From: Rotaria macrura
Lineage: Eukaryota; Rotifera; Eurotatoria; Philodinida; Philodinidae
NCBI GenBank assembly: GCA_900239685.1
Contig: OENT01000484.1
Location: forward strand, 1-64,000
DNA: 64,000 nucleotides
Direction: 5' to 3'
Shown here: positions 50,468-62,807 of the stretch, in pieces
Layout: every line of letters starts with the position of its first letter
Position numbering within the stretch: position 1 is the stretch's first letter
Notes under the pieces: model-generated
Seen by the model: the letters and a program-made list of their open reading frames with translations, nothing else
Databases searched by the model: none
What the model was told of the DNA's origin: nothing
Made by a program: the position numbers and the translations under genes

Positions 50468-50584
50468 ATTGAATCCTTCTTGTAAAGCGTATTGAATTAC
50501 GACTGTAATGCAACACTTTTCACACGTTAACACTTTTAAAATTGCTTTCTTCAAAGATAAGAATGGTTTGTTACTCTTTATCAT
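50366..50584 (-). CDS. Possible 5' exon of the TRPM gene
   Basis: An ATG-initiated frame of 72 residues (MIKSNKPFLSLKKAILKVLT, then CEKCCITVV) has coding-like composition. After residue 50 it contains GAAAAG|gtatat, a usable donor at 50434 in phase 0, which matches the phase of the next TRPM exon (50074-50106). Translation could begin at the first ATG or at the internal MSKTTSSEVEK. If the donor is not used it is a stand-alone small ORF of unknown function. Confidence 0.42.
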   Translation of the reverse strand: MIKSNKPFLSLKKAILKVLTCEKCCITVVIQYALQEGFNMSKTTSSEVEKVYFSSNLESLLENAEHTMKLSG

Positions 50585-51501
50585 AGTTTTATCAATATCT
50601 CATTTTCGGGGACACGAGTATGTTTTTCATTTATATTCTTGGTATACTTAAGTGTGCATTATGTTGACTGGTGTTGTAATTGTTCAAGAAATTGTAAAGT
50701 TTCATTCATACCATTTTGTTCCTATTCATTTTGATTGCATCACGCAGTAGATTATATCTTCTGACTGTTATAGACAACAAATTATTAGAGTCACGGATGC
50801 TGTTAGTATATGATAGTATATGAGGGAAATGCAAATTTTTGGTACCGTTAATATTTTAGTAGGATTTGGTTAATAACTTTTGCCTCTCCCAACCGATTCG
50901 AATAATTTTTCATGCATAACGGCAATTGGTATGTCCCACTGACACATAAAATTTCAGCCCTATAGCTCATACCAGTGCTGAGTTGTAAAAGATATACGAC
51001 GAAAAAAATGCTCATTTTTCGTGGTAAATGATAAGAAAACCGAATTTTTTGACCATGGAAAAACAAGAGGAAAATTAGGCAACTCAAAAATTTTGTACAG
51101 CTTTTGATACTCCATTGAAATATATCAACGATTTAAACATAATGTTTTGTTCTTTCTTTCGTGCAAAGTTCGCACTAATTGACAGACACTTTATTATTTG
51201 TGTTGAGTGACGAAAACGTGGTGGTAATTCTGCCATTGAAAAATCCAGTGATATACGCAGGCTCTACCAAAAGAAAGACAACTCTTGAAGACCCAAAATT
51301 ATTAGAAAAAACTGTGTTTTATCAGATTTATTTGTGGATAAAAATAACTAGACTTTTTGAAAACAAGGTCTTTATACTCATTTTGTAGAGTAACGGTTTG
51401 AAAACTGAATCATTATAACTCTTTGCTAGATCGCTCGATTTAGCTCAACGTTTTACAGTAGATGCAGGACGATAATTTACATGAGTGAAAAGAATTTCAG
51501 C
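50585..51501. other. Intergenic stretch upstream of TRPM
   Basis: No gene is seen. The promoter of the minus-strand TRPM gene should lie near the left edge, but no core element is obvious. Confidence 0.45.
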
Positions 51502-51804
51502 TACCCAGATCAAACAGAACGATCCGTAAACGGTCGTATACGATGAGAACACGACCCATTACGGCATCGTATTATCCCGTTTTAACAAGGTCAGTAATAC
51601 GGCCGTATGTTCTATAGAATAAGATAGTATTACGCTGTCTTCACGAGGGTTTTACGGCGTATATACGGTGTCCGTGTACGTCCGTGATACTGACCTTGTT
51701 AAAACGCCATAATACGGCTTAAAACGGTCGTTTAACCGTGATATACGATGTAAAAACGACCGTTTACGATACTGTAACGGTGGCCGTTTTGATTGACCTG
51801 GGTA
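51502..51804. mobile_element. Foldback element with TACCCAGRTCAA ends (303 bp)
   Basis: The left end TACCCAGATCAA and right end TTGACCTGGGTA are inverted with one mismatch, the same termini as 27964-29238 and 33813-34212. Internal arms AACAAGGTCAGTAATACGG and the near-inverse GTGATACTGACCTTGTT form a second stem. Words such as CGTATACG, TACGGCCGTA and ACGACCGTTT fill the rest. A terminal TA on both sides suggests a TA target site. Confidence 0.82.
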
Positions 51805-53997
51805 TTTATCTTCTGCCATTCTGGAGAAATTTTTATTATACTAAAACATTTAGAGTGAGGATTTGAAAATTGATCTGTTTATAACTCCTCAATAAAACGT
51901 CCGATTGGTCTCAAATTTTCAGAGTAGATGTAAAAAAAGTTGTGTAAGTGACAAGAATGTCAGCTCTTAATCCTTTTTTTATTTGTGAGAAATTTACATT
52001 CTACTAAATAAAAAGAACAGTAACGAACTTTTGCAGATATTTCGAGTTTTAGATGAACAAAATAAAAATTACATCAAATGTTGTAGTTTTCCATGCTGAA
52101 ATCTATCAAAAGCTTCTCTGAGTGTACTATACTAAAGTAAAAAAAGAAAAAAGCGAACTTTATTGAAAAATGAAGCGTTTATACCTTTACAAGAAAAAAT
52201 TGAGTTTTCTGAGAATTTTCTTTCAATTAAAGGACTTAAAATTTTTCATTATAGTAATTATTGTAGAGCTCGCTGAGCTCTATCAAACCATGCAAAAATA
52301 TATCAAAATAGAATTTTGTGCGGTTTTTGAAGAACGCGCGCCTTAAGTAGAAGAATCACAAATTTGTAGAGCTCATAACTACCTTAATAATCGATAAAGT
52401 GTTGGGAAAGTTTTGCTATATACTACAGGCATAGAGAATAATAAAATGTACTACTCAAAAGTGGTTTAAATTCACTTTGAATTTTTTCCGTGATTGTAGC
52501 AAAAAGTTGCAATTCACTCATATAAAAAATGATTAATGCTCGTTTAAACAAGCTAGTATAAAGTGTATAAACGGACTAGTAAAATTTTTGCCTTATTTTT
52601 TTTTGATGAAATAAAAATAGAACCCTAATTGAAATCAATTGAAAAGCAGTCATATTACATGGAACGAATGTTCTAGTCACAATACTGTTTACATGTTTAA
52701 GCTATTTCCTAAGATCTCTTGCGGAATTCGGTAACGGGAATGATCAGTCCAAGCGGCGAACTCAAGTTCGGTTTCATTACACACCGATATGAAAATGACA
52801 ACGATTCTTGTATCACAAACATAATGGAAATATACGCCTGCCAGGGTTGATTGAAATTTCACTCTTTTTTTCTAAATAAGTTGCTTCTGGTGGTTCTTAT
52901 TGTTTCGTGACGATACCGCTCTGATTTCAATGAATAGTCGAAATTATGTTGCGATTCATAGTTTGCGTCGTCATTTCAACAGTTTAACAACTGATACTTT
53001 GGCACGGAGTCAAGAGTGGACGTTTCCTATTTTCAATGGCTACTGATTATTTGTTTCGACTCTTTTTTCTACTGAAAGTGTGAATGTGTGCTAGATTAAA
53101 ACGCATCTGTCAAAAAATCGAAGGAAACAGCTCGTTTGAATTTAGCGTCCAGTTCTTTCTCAACAATATAATAGAACGAGAGTCTATGAATACAAAAATG
53201 CTGTACAGGTTACAGTATTTTGAAAAACTAAACTAAGAACAACAATCTCAGGCAGAGAGAAGTCCCCCTGCAATTCTATTTCTAGGAATGATCAGTGTTG
53301 AAGCGATTATTAAATCGTATCTTAAATAAAATTATCAATTGATAGACACACTCGTCACTATTCTATTCAATGTGCGTTTTCTTACATTTCAAAAGAACAT
53401 TTTCGAAAAAAAAAATATTAATTTTATGTCTTGTTCGACTGTGTGTATAAGAAAATGAAGCATTAATTTAAACAACTAATCAAATATGTTGTTCTAATTT
53501 TTTCATAAAATTTTGATTACTGAAAATTCATCCATACATAACGTATAAAAAGTTCAAATCCTTAGCATAAAAGTAAATCCTTTAGAACGTTTTTCAAAAC
53601 ATCGTCCGATATGCTTGTTAAGTTTAACAATAGAAATATGAGGCAACCTTTTCGGTGATGTTCACGAAATTAATTTTAATGAAATAGTCGATCATCTGAA
53701 TAATGAATGCTTACTTTCTGGAAGCCTTCTGCCCTTTATAATATGCAAAATACATACCATATGTTGACATCTACGAAGACTTTTCTCATAAGATTTTTTT
53801 CTTGATTAAAATAAGACTTATAATTACAATGCTCGGGGATCGCTGTTACGAAAAAAATAACGAATAAAAAAAATAAATAAATAAAAATGAAATAAGCTTT
53901 TTTAGAAGGGTAAAAAAATTTGAATGTTTCAATTACATTTTCACGAAACAGTAGCAGAATTCAACTGAAAATTAAGTCTAACTTCATTATCTTTGAA
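51805..53997. other. AT-rich stretch without a gene
   Basis: No supported coding region is seen. Phrases such as TTGTAGAGCTC recur (52262, 52357), hinting at old repeats. A low-complexity AATAAATAAATAAA run lies near 53865-53890. Confidence 0.45.
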
Positions 53998-56900
53998 ATG
54001 AGTTCTTCTCAAAAAAGCATTTGGTAATCTGATTTACTATCGGCATGTAATCATAATCGACTATCACGTATTGGTGGGAAGAATAATATTCGTCATAATC
54101 AGAGGAAGAATGATCTGCGACAAAATGACACAAACGAAAACAGGTACAGTTTGTTGTCAAACTAAATTCATTTTATACCTGCAGTGACATTGAGATACGG
54201 AATCATGAAGAATTAGAAGACAGCATGCTACTACAATTAGTAAGGTTCTATTTTATACGATAGAGAAGAAATAATAAGAAAAAATTTTTTCCAAAGTGTA
54301 CTGATCCTGTATTTTACTTTTATATTAAAAAGAGCAGTTGCTAGAAGTAAATAATAAAATATGAATACATCGCTTCTATAGGAGAAGAGATGTGATTCTG
54401 CTGAGTCAGAGTGAATCTTGATAATCAAAAAGAGAAATTTGCATTTAAGTCGTAAGTGTGATTGGCTTTTGAATAGGTCACCCTGAACCGATTTCTTTTC
54501 TCAGATGTTCGAGTCTCTATTCCACTACTCTGTAAACTCAACTGAAATAATATGTTTCAATCAAAAGATATTATATGTCCAAAGCGGAAAGCTTGACGGA
54601 TGGACTCAATCGATACGACATGCACGTCTGATGAAATAATCTTTCTTCTATGATGCTATTGCGATACTCATCTAATTATCAAATATATTAATTAACTTAT
54701 GTAGTCGATTTTAAAACGAAACTATTTGAATGTTAAAAAATGAAAAATTAAGCATAGAGAAATATTACGATGGCACGACAATGAGCGAAGAATTTTTCGA
54801 GTTATTTTGAAGCATTGTCAAAAAATAACGAAAAACTCTGTGAGTTGTTAACCTGTTTCATTTTTGTTTCGAGATTACGAATAACTTCTGAGATGTTCAT
54901 GCTCTTCTTCTGTGTTAGTTTTCTAAGTGAGTGAAATTTGATGCGTTGTTTGATGATTGATACGTAGATAATTATATACTAATTAGGAATTGCTTGATAA
55001 GTGAAGGCATCATCGAATATTTTATCGTTTTACTATTCCTGTCGACGTTTTTGGTAACAGAGAAAAAAAACTTTGAACAAAATCTCAATTATGATGATTT
55101 CATTGAACAATTTCGATACTTGAACCTCGTTGCTATTGATTTTCTTCTGTGACTTTGCTTGTATTTATTCTTAGAGAATGAAAGATTTTACTGTGCGAGT
55201 CATGAATCATCTATAAATCAATATTTCCTTGATTTACACTCTGTTCGTCACTCAATTCAAGCAGCGTTTTTATTAAAAAAAGAAGACACGATCATTTCAA
55301 TATGAATTCAACTTTTCACAACTCAAATGCAGCATCTTTTCAAAGATTTGATCTGAATTGAAAAGAATTGATTGAAGACAATTTATCTGCGAACCACATA
55401 TTCGTCAAGCTTCACTGATAGAAGAAGGCCGCTTTGAAGTGTCGCGCCTGCAAATCATCGTATATCCACAAGATTTAAAAGACAAATATTTTTAATCATC
55501 AATCATCAAGCACCATCGATGAAAATTGACTTTGGAAAGCTTTTAACACTAACTAAGGATCAGTTTTTTTATGTTCTACTAAAAAAGCAAAATGAAATAT
55601 TCTTTCTTTGGCTTATTTATGATTGAAGTTGATGCTGAATTTTCGATCAAGATAGGATTAACTTCAATCAACATTTCTTCAGTTATATTTCTCTACGAAT
55701 AAATGTTCTCCGTTATACTAGTCAGTGTATAAGATTCGTGAGCATAGAGTTGATTCAGCGTTCTACTAACTATGTAAAGAGTAAACTTTTAGATGGAGAC
55801 AAGAATATTTTACGATAACCAAAATCGAAATCAAACAGTTATTGAGTGTTCTGATTTTCATGCAAAAGAAATATATAATTTTGCTTTCATCTGAGCTATT
55901 TTGTGTGTTTTCATGTTAGGCAACTCTCTATCTACACTCAGACTATGGAGCTAATTTAAAGAAATAAATACGCGATTGCTGCAAAGCATATCAAAAGCAA
56001 CAAATTTTCAAATCTCAATAAATCAGATAGTAACTGATGTGTACGATTATGGATCAGTTAGAAAAAAGACTGGAAGCTTAATAGTACGATTCGAATGTTT
56101 TAATTGGTGAAAATATCCTGATGCTACCATTTAAAAAGGAAAAGAGGAAAATCACTCAATGAAAGAATTAGTTTTTAATTATCACGACGATCGTTTTACT
56201 CAAAAGCGAAAATTTTGTCGATCAAGAACAGATTTTCAATTCTTTTTGTTTCATCGGTGATGAAATTACACATGAAAACAGTCTCTTAGTTGCACTAGAT
56301 TATTCAGAAGTCGAACATGATCGTTCATAAGAGAGAAAAACGTAGTTGAATGACTGATTGAATACTATTGATTATTTTTTGCAGTTCATAGGATTCAATT
56401 GAATCAAATTGTTCACGACTGATTTTCCAAGATTCAATTTCATTCGATTTTAGTTTATGGATTACATCTATTGACTCAATCCGAAGTTTCGCAGACTTTA
56501 TGAATCTGCATCGTAAAAGCAAGGATCTAAGTTGAAATTATTTAAGATATTCCATTTCTCTGAACTACAAAACTTGTGAGACTTTTATTCTTCGAAGAAA
56601 ATATATCAGTCTGCACATAAATTGAATTTAATTCTGAATGGAATCCCAAGTCCTGAATAGTCTGATGAATATTATCAACATAATTGGCCACTGATTGGTG
56701 GCGATTACCGATGCATTTGGTTAGAGTCTAACTCTGACATGATCCGGTGATAGATTCTCCTCACTATACTCTTTATCTAGTATTTATCTAAAAAGTGAAT
56801 TGTTTATGAGTTCATCGCCAACAATCGATAACTTGTATCTCTATTTGTATTACTGTGAATGAACATCTGTTTTTTAATTGCGAATAGCCGAAAGCTTTTT

Positions 56901-58530
56901 GTTATGGGCTATTCATCGAATGGCTGCTGTTGTCAATGCTTCATTATTGGTTTATTATGTGGACTCATAGCATTAGCGATTGTAATAGCACTTTGGTTAA
57001 CATCAACATCATACACAATAACATCGAATGCTTTAGGTATATTATAATTAATGTACAAATTATTGAGCTTGTCGTGTCGTGTGCACTTGGAAAAAATAAC
57101 TTCTAGCTGTCCTTTCACTTGAGATCTTCTTACCTTTTGATTTTGATTTATTATTTAATAAATCTTTTAGTATTGCAAACAACAATAACATTCACTTCAG
57201 GTGAGCAGAAAGAGTAGATAAGAGTCGATGTTCAAAATGTAAATCTGTGCATTTGAATCTTTGTTTTTAATATAGCGACAACTACAACAGCAACTACTGA
57301 AACTACAAGTAGTGAGTAATTATTTTAATTCGAGACACTCTGCATTGATCAAGTCTGTTTCAAACGAAAACTATTTTTATAAGTCGAAAGTTAATTTATC
57401 GTGAATCGAAAAACAAGAGTCATTTTAAATTGTACTGTTAATGCTAATAGTGTTTTTTCTCTTTCATTTTCAATTAAGCAACGTCAACCATTACAACTAG
57501 CACTACCAGTGAATTGCACGATTTTCTCAAAGAAATGATTTTTTCCCACTAATATTTTTATTGATCAAGAAAACAGAAGTTTTATTATCATTTGTCATGA
57601 ATTTTTGTTATCAATTTAGCGACAACATCAACAACAACCAGCACCTCATCATGTAAATTCGATATAATATGCATCTTATTTTCATTGATATTTCTTTTCC
57701 TTCTCTTTACACTAGCGTCGACATCGACTACAAGTGAGCGTGTTTTTTCTTTTTCAATCTAATCACTAAATCTGTGTCTTAACCATATTTTCAAGCACGA
57801 ACTACAATAACATCATCAAGTAAAATCTAAAACAGAGAAGATGAAATGATTGTTCTGAATTTTTTCGTGTAATATTTGATACCTTTGACGTTCAAACATG
57901 TGCTCGTTTTTTTAACTATAAGCTGATATTTGGCTTTACTGAAATACTTTTTCTTCTTAATTATTCTAGCTTCGACTAGCACAAGTACAACAAGTGAGAT
58001 CTTTTTTTTCTTTCATTTTTCTGTCATTTTTCGCATTAACACTCAAAGCAACGACTCCAACCCCTCCATGTTCACCGACTTCTGTGGGTTCTGCAAGTAC
58101 TCTTTTCTCGACAACATCTGGAAATTACCTTTCGTATACGTGCTTCGCGTATGCATGGACATCACCTACAACAGGTAAAGTAACTCTTGCCTTTCAACTT
58201 CGCCATGACCCATTATACTGGTATCTCGATGATGTCTCTATCTATGCCGGAGCCGTTCAGATGCTCACTAATACAGGTTTCGAAACTGGTTCTTTAGCAC
58301 CCTGGGTAATAACAAAACCAAATGGACCTTGTTCTGGTTGGTCGGTTCAAGTAACAAACGGACCGTCGTCTCACAGTGGAAGTTATTATTTTATTGATGG
58401 TAGTTATGGGTTTTCTGATCAACTAAGTCAACAATTTATGGCTACAGCTGGTCAGGTCTATGTGGTGAGCTTTTGGTTGAAATCAGGTGCAACAGGAGCT
58501 GGTATCTCTGCCATGGTTACTCTCTCATAA
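53998..58530 (+). CDS. Thr-stalked type II membrane protein with jelly-roll/CBM-like head, copy 2
   Basis: Paralogue of the gene at 25142-36435. Exons: 53998-54143 (cytoplasmic exon homologue), 56888-57036 (anchor, with MGYSSNGCCCQC then FIIGLLCGLIALAIVIALWL), seven Thr/Ser micro-exons (57171-57200, 57276-57311, 57479-57508, 57620-57652, 57716-57733, 57796-57819, 57970-57993) and 58049-58530 (head). All joins after the anchor are phase 1. The stalk is 65 residues against 22 in copy 1, and its Thr/Ser content predicts dense O-glycosylation. The head has FQLRHDPLYWYLDDVS, NTGFETGSLAPW, SHSGSYYFIDG and GQVYVVSFWLKSG. The 53998 exon has an in-frame TAA at codon 10 where copy 1 has TCA, so translation probably starts at an ATG at or just before the anchor (56859 or 56904), or that exon is dead. 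Function is inferred as surface glycan recognition. Confidence 0.75.
56325..56526 (-). CDS. Possible orphan terminal exon
   Basis: After a CTTAG acceptor the minus strand reads 66 codons with a helical, charged pattern (IESIDVIHKLKSNEIESWK, then ISREQFDSIESYELQKI) to a TGA. No upstream exon or family was recognised, and it lies inside the long intron of the copy 2 stalked gene on the opposite strand. Confidence 0.2.
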
Positions 58531-61500
58531 TTGATTTCAACAAAAACAACAGATGAAGCACAAAACTGCAAACTCTATTATAACATATTTTTTTAAATTA
58601 GTGACATTAATTGAATTAAGCTATTTCTCAAAATATCAAGCATTTCCATTCAGTACAGTTTACTAAAATAGTAGAATTGAATTCTCTGATACAATTATTC
58701 AAAGTTAAAAACATGATTGAGAGGGTTCTTTTAATATGTGCAGCGCAAGTTTTTTAGGTGAAGATAGGTTTATTATTTTTAAAACGTAAAGCAAGACATA
58801 ATGATGATGGATGATATTTCGTCTTCATTCTTTTCACATACAACTGAATAAGTTTTGGGTGTGGGTTTTGTTTTGTTTTGTTTTCTAAAGGTTTCAATGA
58901 GGACACCCACGTTCACACACGCAACTATCATCTTTTCTTTTTAATACTAACTGATAATAGAATGCAACGTAGTGTACGTTGAGGAGATTGAATGTATTCA
59001 AATCAAACAATTACTCATACAGTTAAATTTTAAGTTGTCTACAGTCTGTTATGCGTATCATAGGATATTGCATCAGTGTTTCTTTTTCATTTCTTATTAT
59101 GCTTGGACAAAGCACCAGGAGTTACAGAGAAAATTTTACAACAGCGAGAAATATGTGCCTCTAACACGTATAATTAACAGTGATGCTATCTGAATCTGCG
59201 TTGAATTTTTTTTAAATATGCGTGACTTTTTTTTTCTAATGTAACTCTTTGTGTTGTATCCTACTATGAAGAAAACAGAAAAAAAAGAATGCTGACACAA
59301 TTTTTTAATTTGTACGTATGACAGACTGTAAACATGTAGAAATTCGAATATCTCGGTCTGTATATAGGCTATGTCTAGTTCATATTTTACATTTCTTATT
59401 TAAATAGTAAGATTGTTGACATGACCCGATTTTCAATAATCTTCTTAGCTTACGATACATGTACTTCCATTATAACTCACGTGCTCTAAAAAAAACCGTA
59501 TCCCATAAAACCCGGAGAAGGTTTCCGAGTTTGTTACTATATGAAATCTTTTAAAGGTTTCCGAGACTTCGGGAACCAAGAAACGAAGTAAAACATTCCT
59601 TCGCATACCAACCTCGGAAACGGATTAAAAGTTTCCGACGTTGCATTGTTCCCAATCAGAAATGAGAACCACCGGATCGCTATAAACCAGGTCGATCGTT
59701 CTGCACACCGGACCCTGCCAGAGCAGACAGTAAAGATGCGGGTAAGTTACTGTATCCTGCAGGAACACTTGGATAATTGCTGGAACGTAGCGGCAGTCAG
59801 TTCTGAAACTTTGCCTAAGTTTTTCCAATGATTTCCACCGACTTTTGTCGTCAAACGCAGCAAGTTGGTAGTATTCAGTAGAAAAACTTGGCAAATTTGT
59901 CGGTATGGGTACTGCTTCGAATTTGCCACCGATTTCACGTACTTCTCTACAGTATACGGTCACTGTTTTACTATTGCCTCTCCAGTAGTAGGTAGCATTT
60001 TCAGAATTAAAAGGCTAAGCAGTCCAAGTAAATTCTAAGAATAAACAATTTTTGTACACTGTTTTTAGTCGTGTACAACATTGGTGACTGCTCGAAAGGA
60101 GGTTTTGAATAATTATTAGCAGTAAATTGAGACGCAGTTGCAAATTGTATTCTTCAACTGTACCGGTAGTTCCAGAAAGAGTTCATATTCTCAAAAAAAA
60201 ACTTTTCGTTCATTTTATATCCTACCTTTAAGCTTCCACGAATTCTGAATTTCTGAATCGGAAATGTTTCATTTACAACAACAATGACTAATAAAGAACT
60301 ATTTCAACTGTGATCTACTATTTGAACTCATATTTGACTTGCAGGAAAGTTTCGATGAGACTAGCAAAAGCCTACAAACAGTTCGTCGTTCATGGATCTT
60401 TGAAGCTAAAATCCTAATGGTTTACTTCATTTTTTAGCCTTTTTCTTACGAATTCACTGAAAAATAAAACAGAGATTCGTCTCTTTAATAGATGACGTGA
60501 TGCTTAGATTATTCAGACACGTTTAGTCAAAAAGAACGATCGTTTGTCGACATATTGAGCACGATCATAGCTTGACTCAAAATATCTATTGGATATGAAT
60601 CCTGTTTGCGGACTGTTCTAGTCAAAACTAATACTCTCTATGAGTTTATATAGAAGATAACTCTTTTTGGTAGTTTTCTCCTAAGAACGACTAAAAAAAT
60701 AACTTACAATGAATTGTATAAAGTTAGTAAGTAGAGTTGGCATTAATTGTAAGAGTGGCATTCCTACTGACACTACTGAAAGCTTCTTAAATTTCATGAA
60801 AATTTCGGGTTTCTCAGTTCCTACAAAACACAACATCAACTTGGAAGACATCATTCACTAGAGCAAGATATTCTTTGGTCGTGAATTGCAAGAGACTATG
60901 TAAAACTGAGATTCTCTATGAACATTCAAGTAATCGGATTCTCTACAAGATGATGTATTAAGCTGTATATAGTCTCTCAAATATATTCTCACTGCAGTCA
61001 GATGAAAAGAAAAGAATTGAGAAAATTTCAGTGTCAAAAATACACATTCGAAAGAATTTAATTTACAAGTTCTGAGCAAAGTGTGTTAAGTCCAAGTGGT
61101 TAATACAGGCCTTATTGTTATCATTGTTGTTACTAAAAATATACATTTTCTGCTCTATAGAACGAAGTTTGAAGGGAGCTATTTCGATAAAAAGTGAATT
61201 ACAGGTGTTTGGAGAAATATTTAACATATTGCATCTATCTAAAAACGTAGCATTCACCAAGTATGTTTGTATGAATAAGCATATATTGACAATATATCTA
61301 ATCGTCAAGAACGAGTAAGTTATGTATGCCAATGCATACGACTACATGGTTTTTTACATATTCATGCGAAATTGACAGTTGATGATATATTTCTACGGCG
61401 AAAAAAAATGAAATTCAGAAAGGTTTCTTATTGACCGTTTACCTTTATTTTATTGCTATCGTGCTAACGCTTCTGATAGGTGATTACGGTTGAATGAAAC

Positions 61501-62807
61501 AGTAACAGAAAGGATACATCATATGCGGTATATGTAGTTATTCATTTTTCGTACTGTGTACAGGAAGAAAGAAGAAAAATAAATATAAGTTAATAAGAAA
61601 AAAAAGCGAAGGTAAAACTAGGGTCGGTTATTTTCTGCTTTCGTATTGACAAGCTTTGGTTATTCATCTTGTGCATTACATTCTTATTTGAATAAGGTCA
61701 GTTTATTCGTATTAGAAGATTGGATAAGAATGAATAAGCTATAGAAGATAAATGTTTAATTAGTATTGTACCGAACATGACATGTGATGCCCGTAGAAGC
61801 AAACTAAAAGAACACAGACATCAATTTTATATCTTTGACATTTTCACTATTCTATTGATGTTGCTCTTAACCAAGTACTAATGAAAGCGAACATATTGTA
61901 CACTTCTGATCTATATAATTCTTCATGTTTACTCTGTTGATTGTGTTACATTTTGATCATATCCAAGAAAGTGGTTAGTTGAGTGAGATAATAGGTGACC
62001 AACAGAGTTTAACATATGAAATGTTACCTTTTACTGTAGAGGCTACAAAAATTTTAGCGAAGATTGACAAATATATTTTTAACAAGGCAGTAACTTAATA
62101 TGGGACTATATCCAATCATAATCTGGTACTTTATCGACCGTCTAAAAGAATTCAGTCAAGTTTTAGTAATGAGAATTCCGTATATCTATTTCAAGCTAAA
62201 CGCCAATATAGTTCGAATGACTGATCGTGTCAGAACATACTCGATTAATCGCATATCAAAGAAACATTAGTATGATCCTGTAGGAATCATATTCGAACCC
62301 AATTGCTAAAATATCAATCAATCTTGAAAGTTGAATATTATCGGATGTCCCTAAAAATCTAACTATTAGATCCGTTCATGATTCTAAAAACCTGAATCGG
62401 ATCGAATTCGTCGAGGCCACTAGATCTTTCATCAAGTTCTATACAGCATCACACTACATTATGAGAACGAAGAGTTAGCCTTTTTTGGGAAATTGAACGA
62501 ATAACTCTAATGATCATAGGGTTTTCTGTCGTCAATGTGGCATGAAATTGCCCGATGGCAACATTATTTATTTTTCGTCGACCCAACCACCATTTTATTA
62601 CGCCTAGGACACAAATTGTAATAGTTTCAAAGTATGAATAACTAAGCCATCAATAGAAAAGAAAAAGAATAACAGTAATTTTTATTCTGACTATGGGTGG
62701 GCAGCACATACATTTTTTATTAATCATAACAAAAATCGAACTTCTGCTGCTTGTACACTCTTCAAAAAACGTTAATTTGCTTTAGTGTGTCACAATACAG
62801 TAAAAAT
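58531..62807. other. Intergenic stretch between stalked gene and ART gene
   Basis: No supported gene is seen. About 59500-59650 is rich in GTTTCCGAG/CTCGGAAAC words, similar in style to the palindromic-word elements elsewhere, but clean termini are lacking. A minus-strand frame near 59625-59963 (contains KSLEKLRQSF) has no ATG and no recognised motif. Confidence 0.45.

Noticed and set aside
59500-59650. Another palindromic-word element with GTTTCCGAG words
   Set aside because: Word repetition is visible, but I could not find matching termini, so I did not call it as an element.
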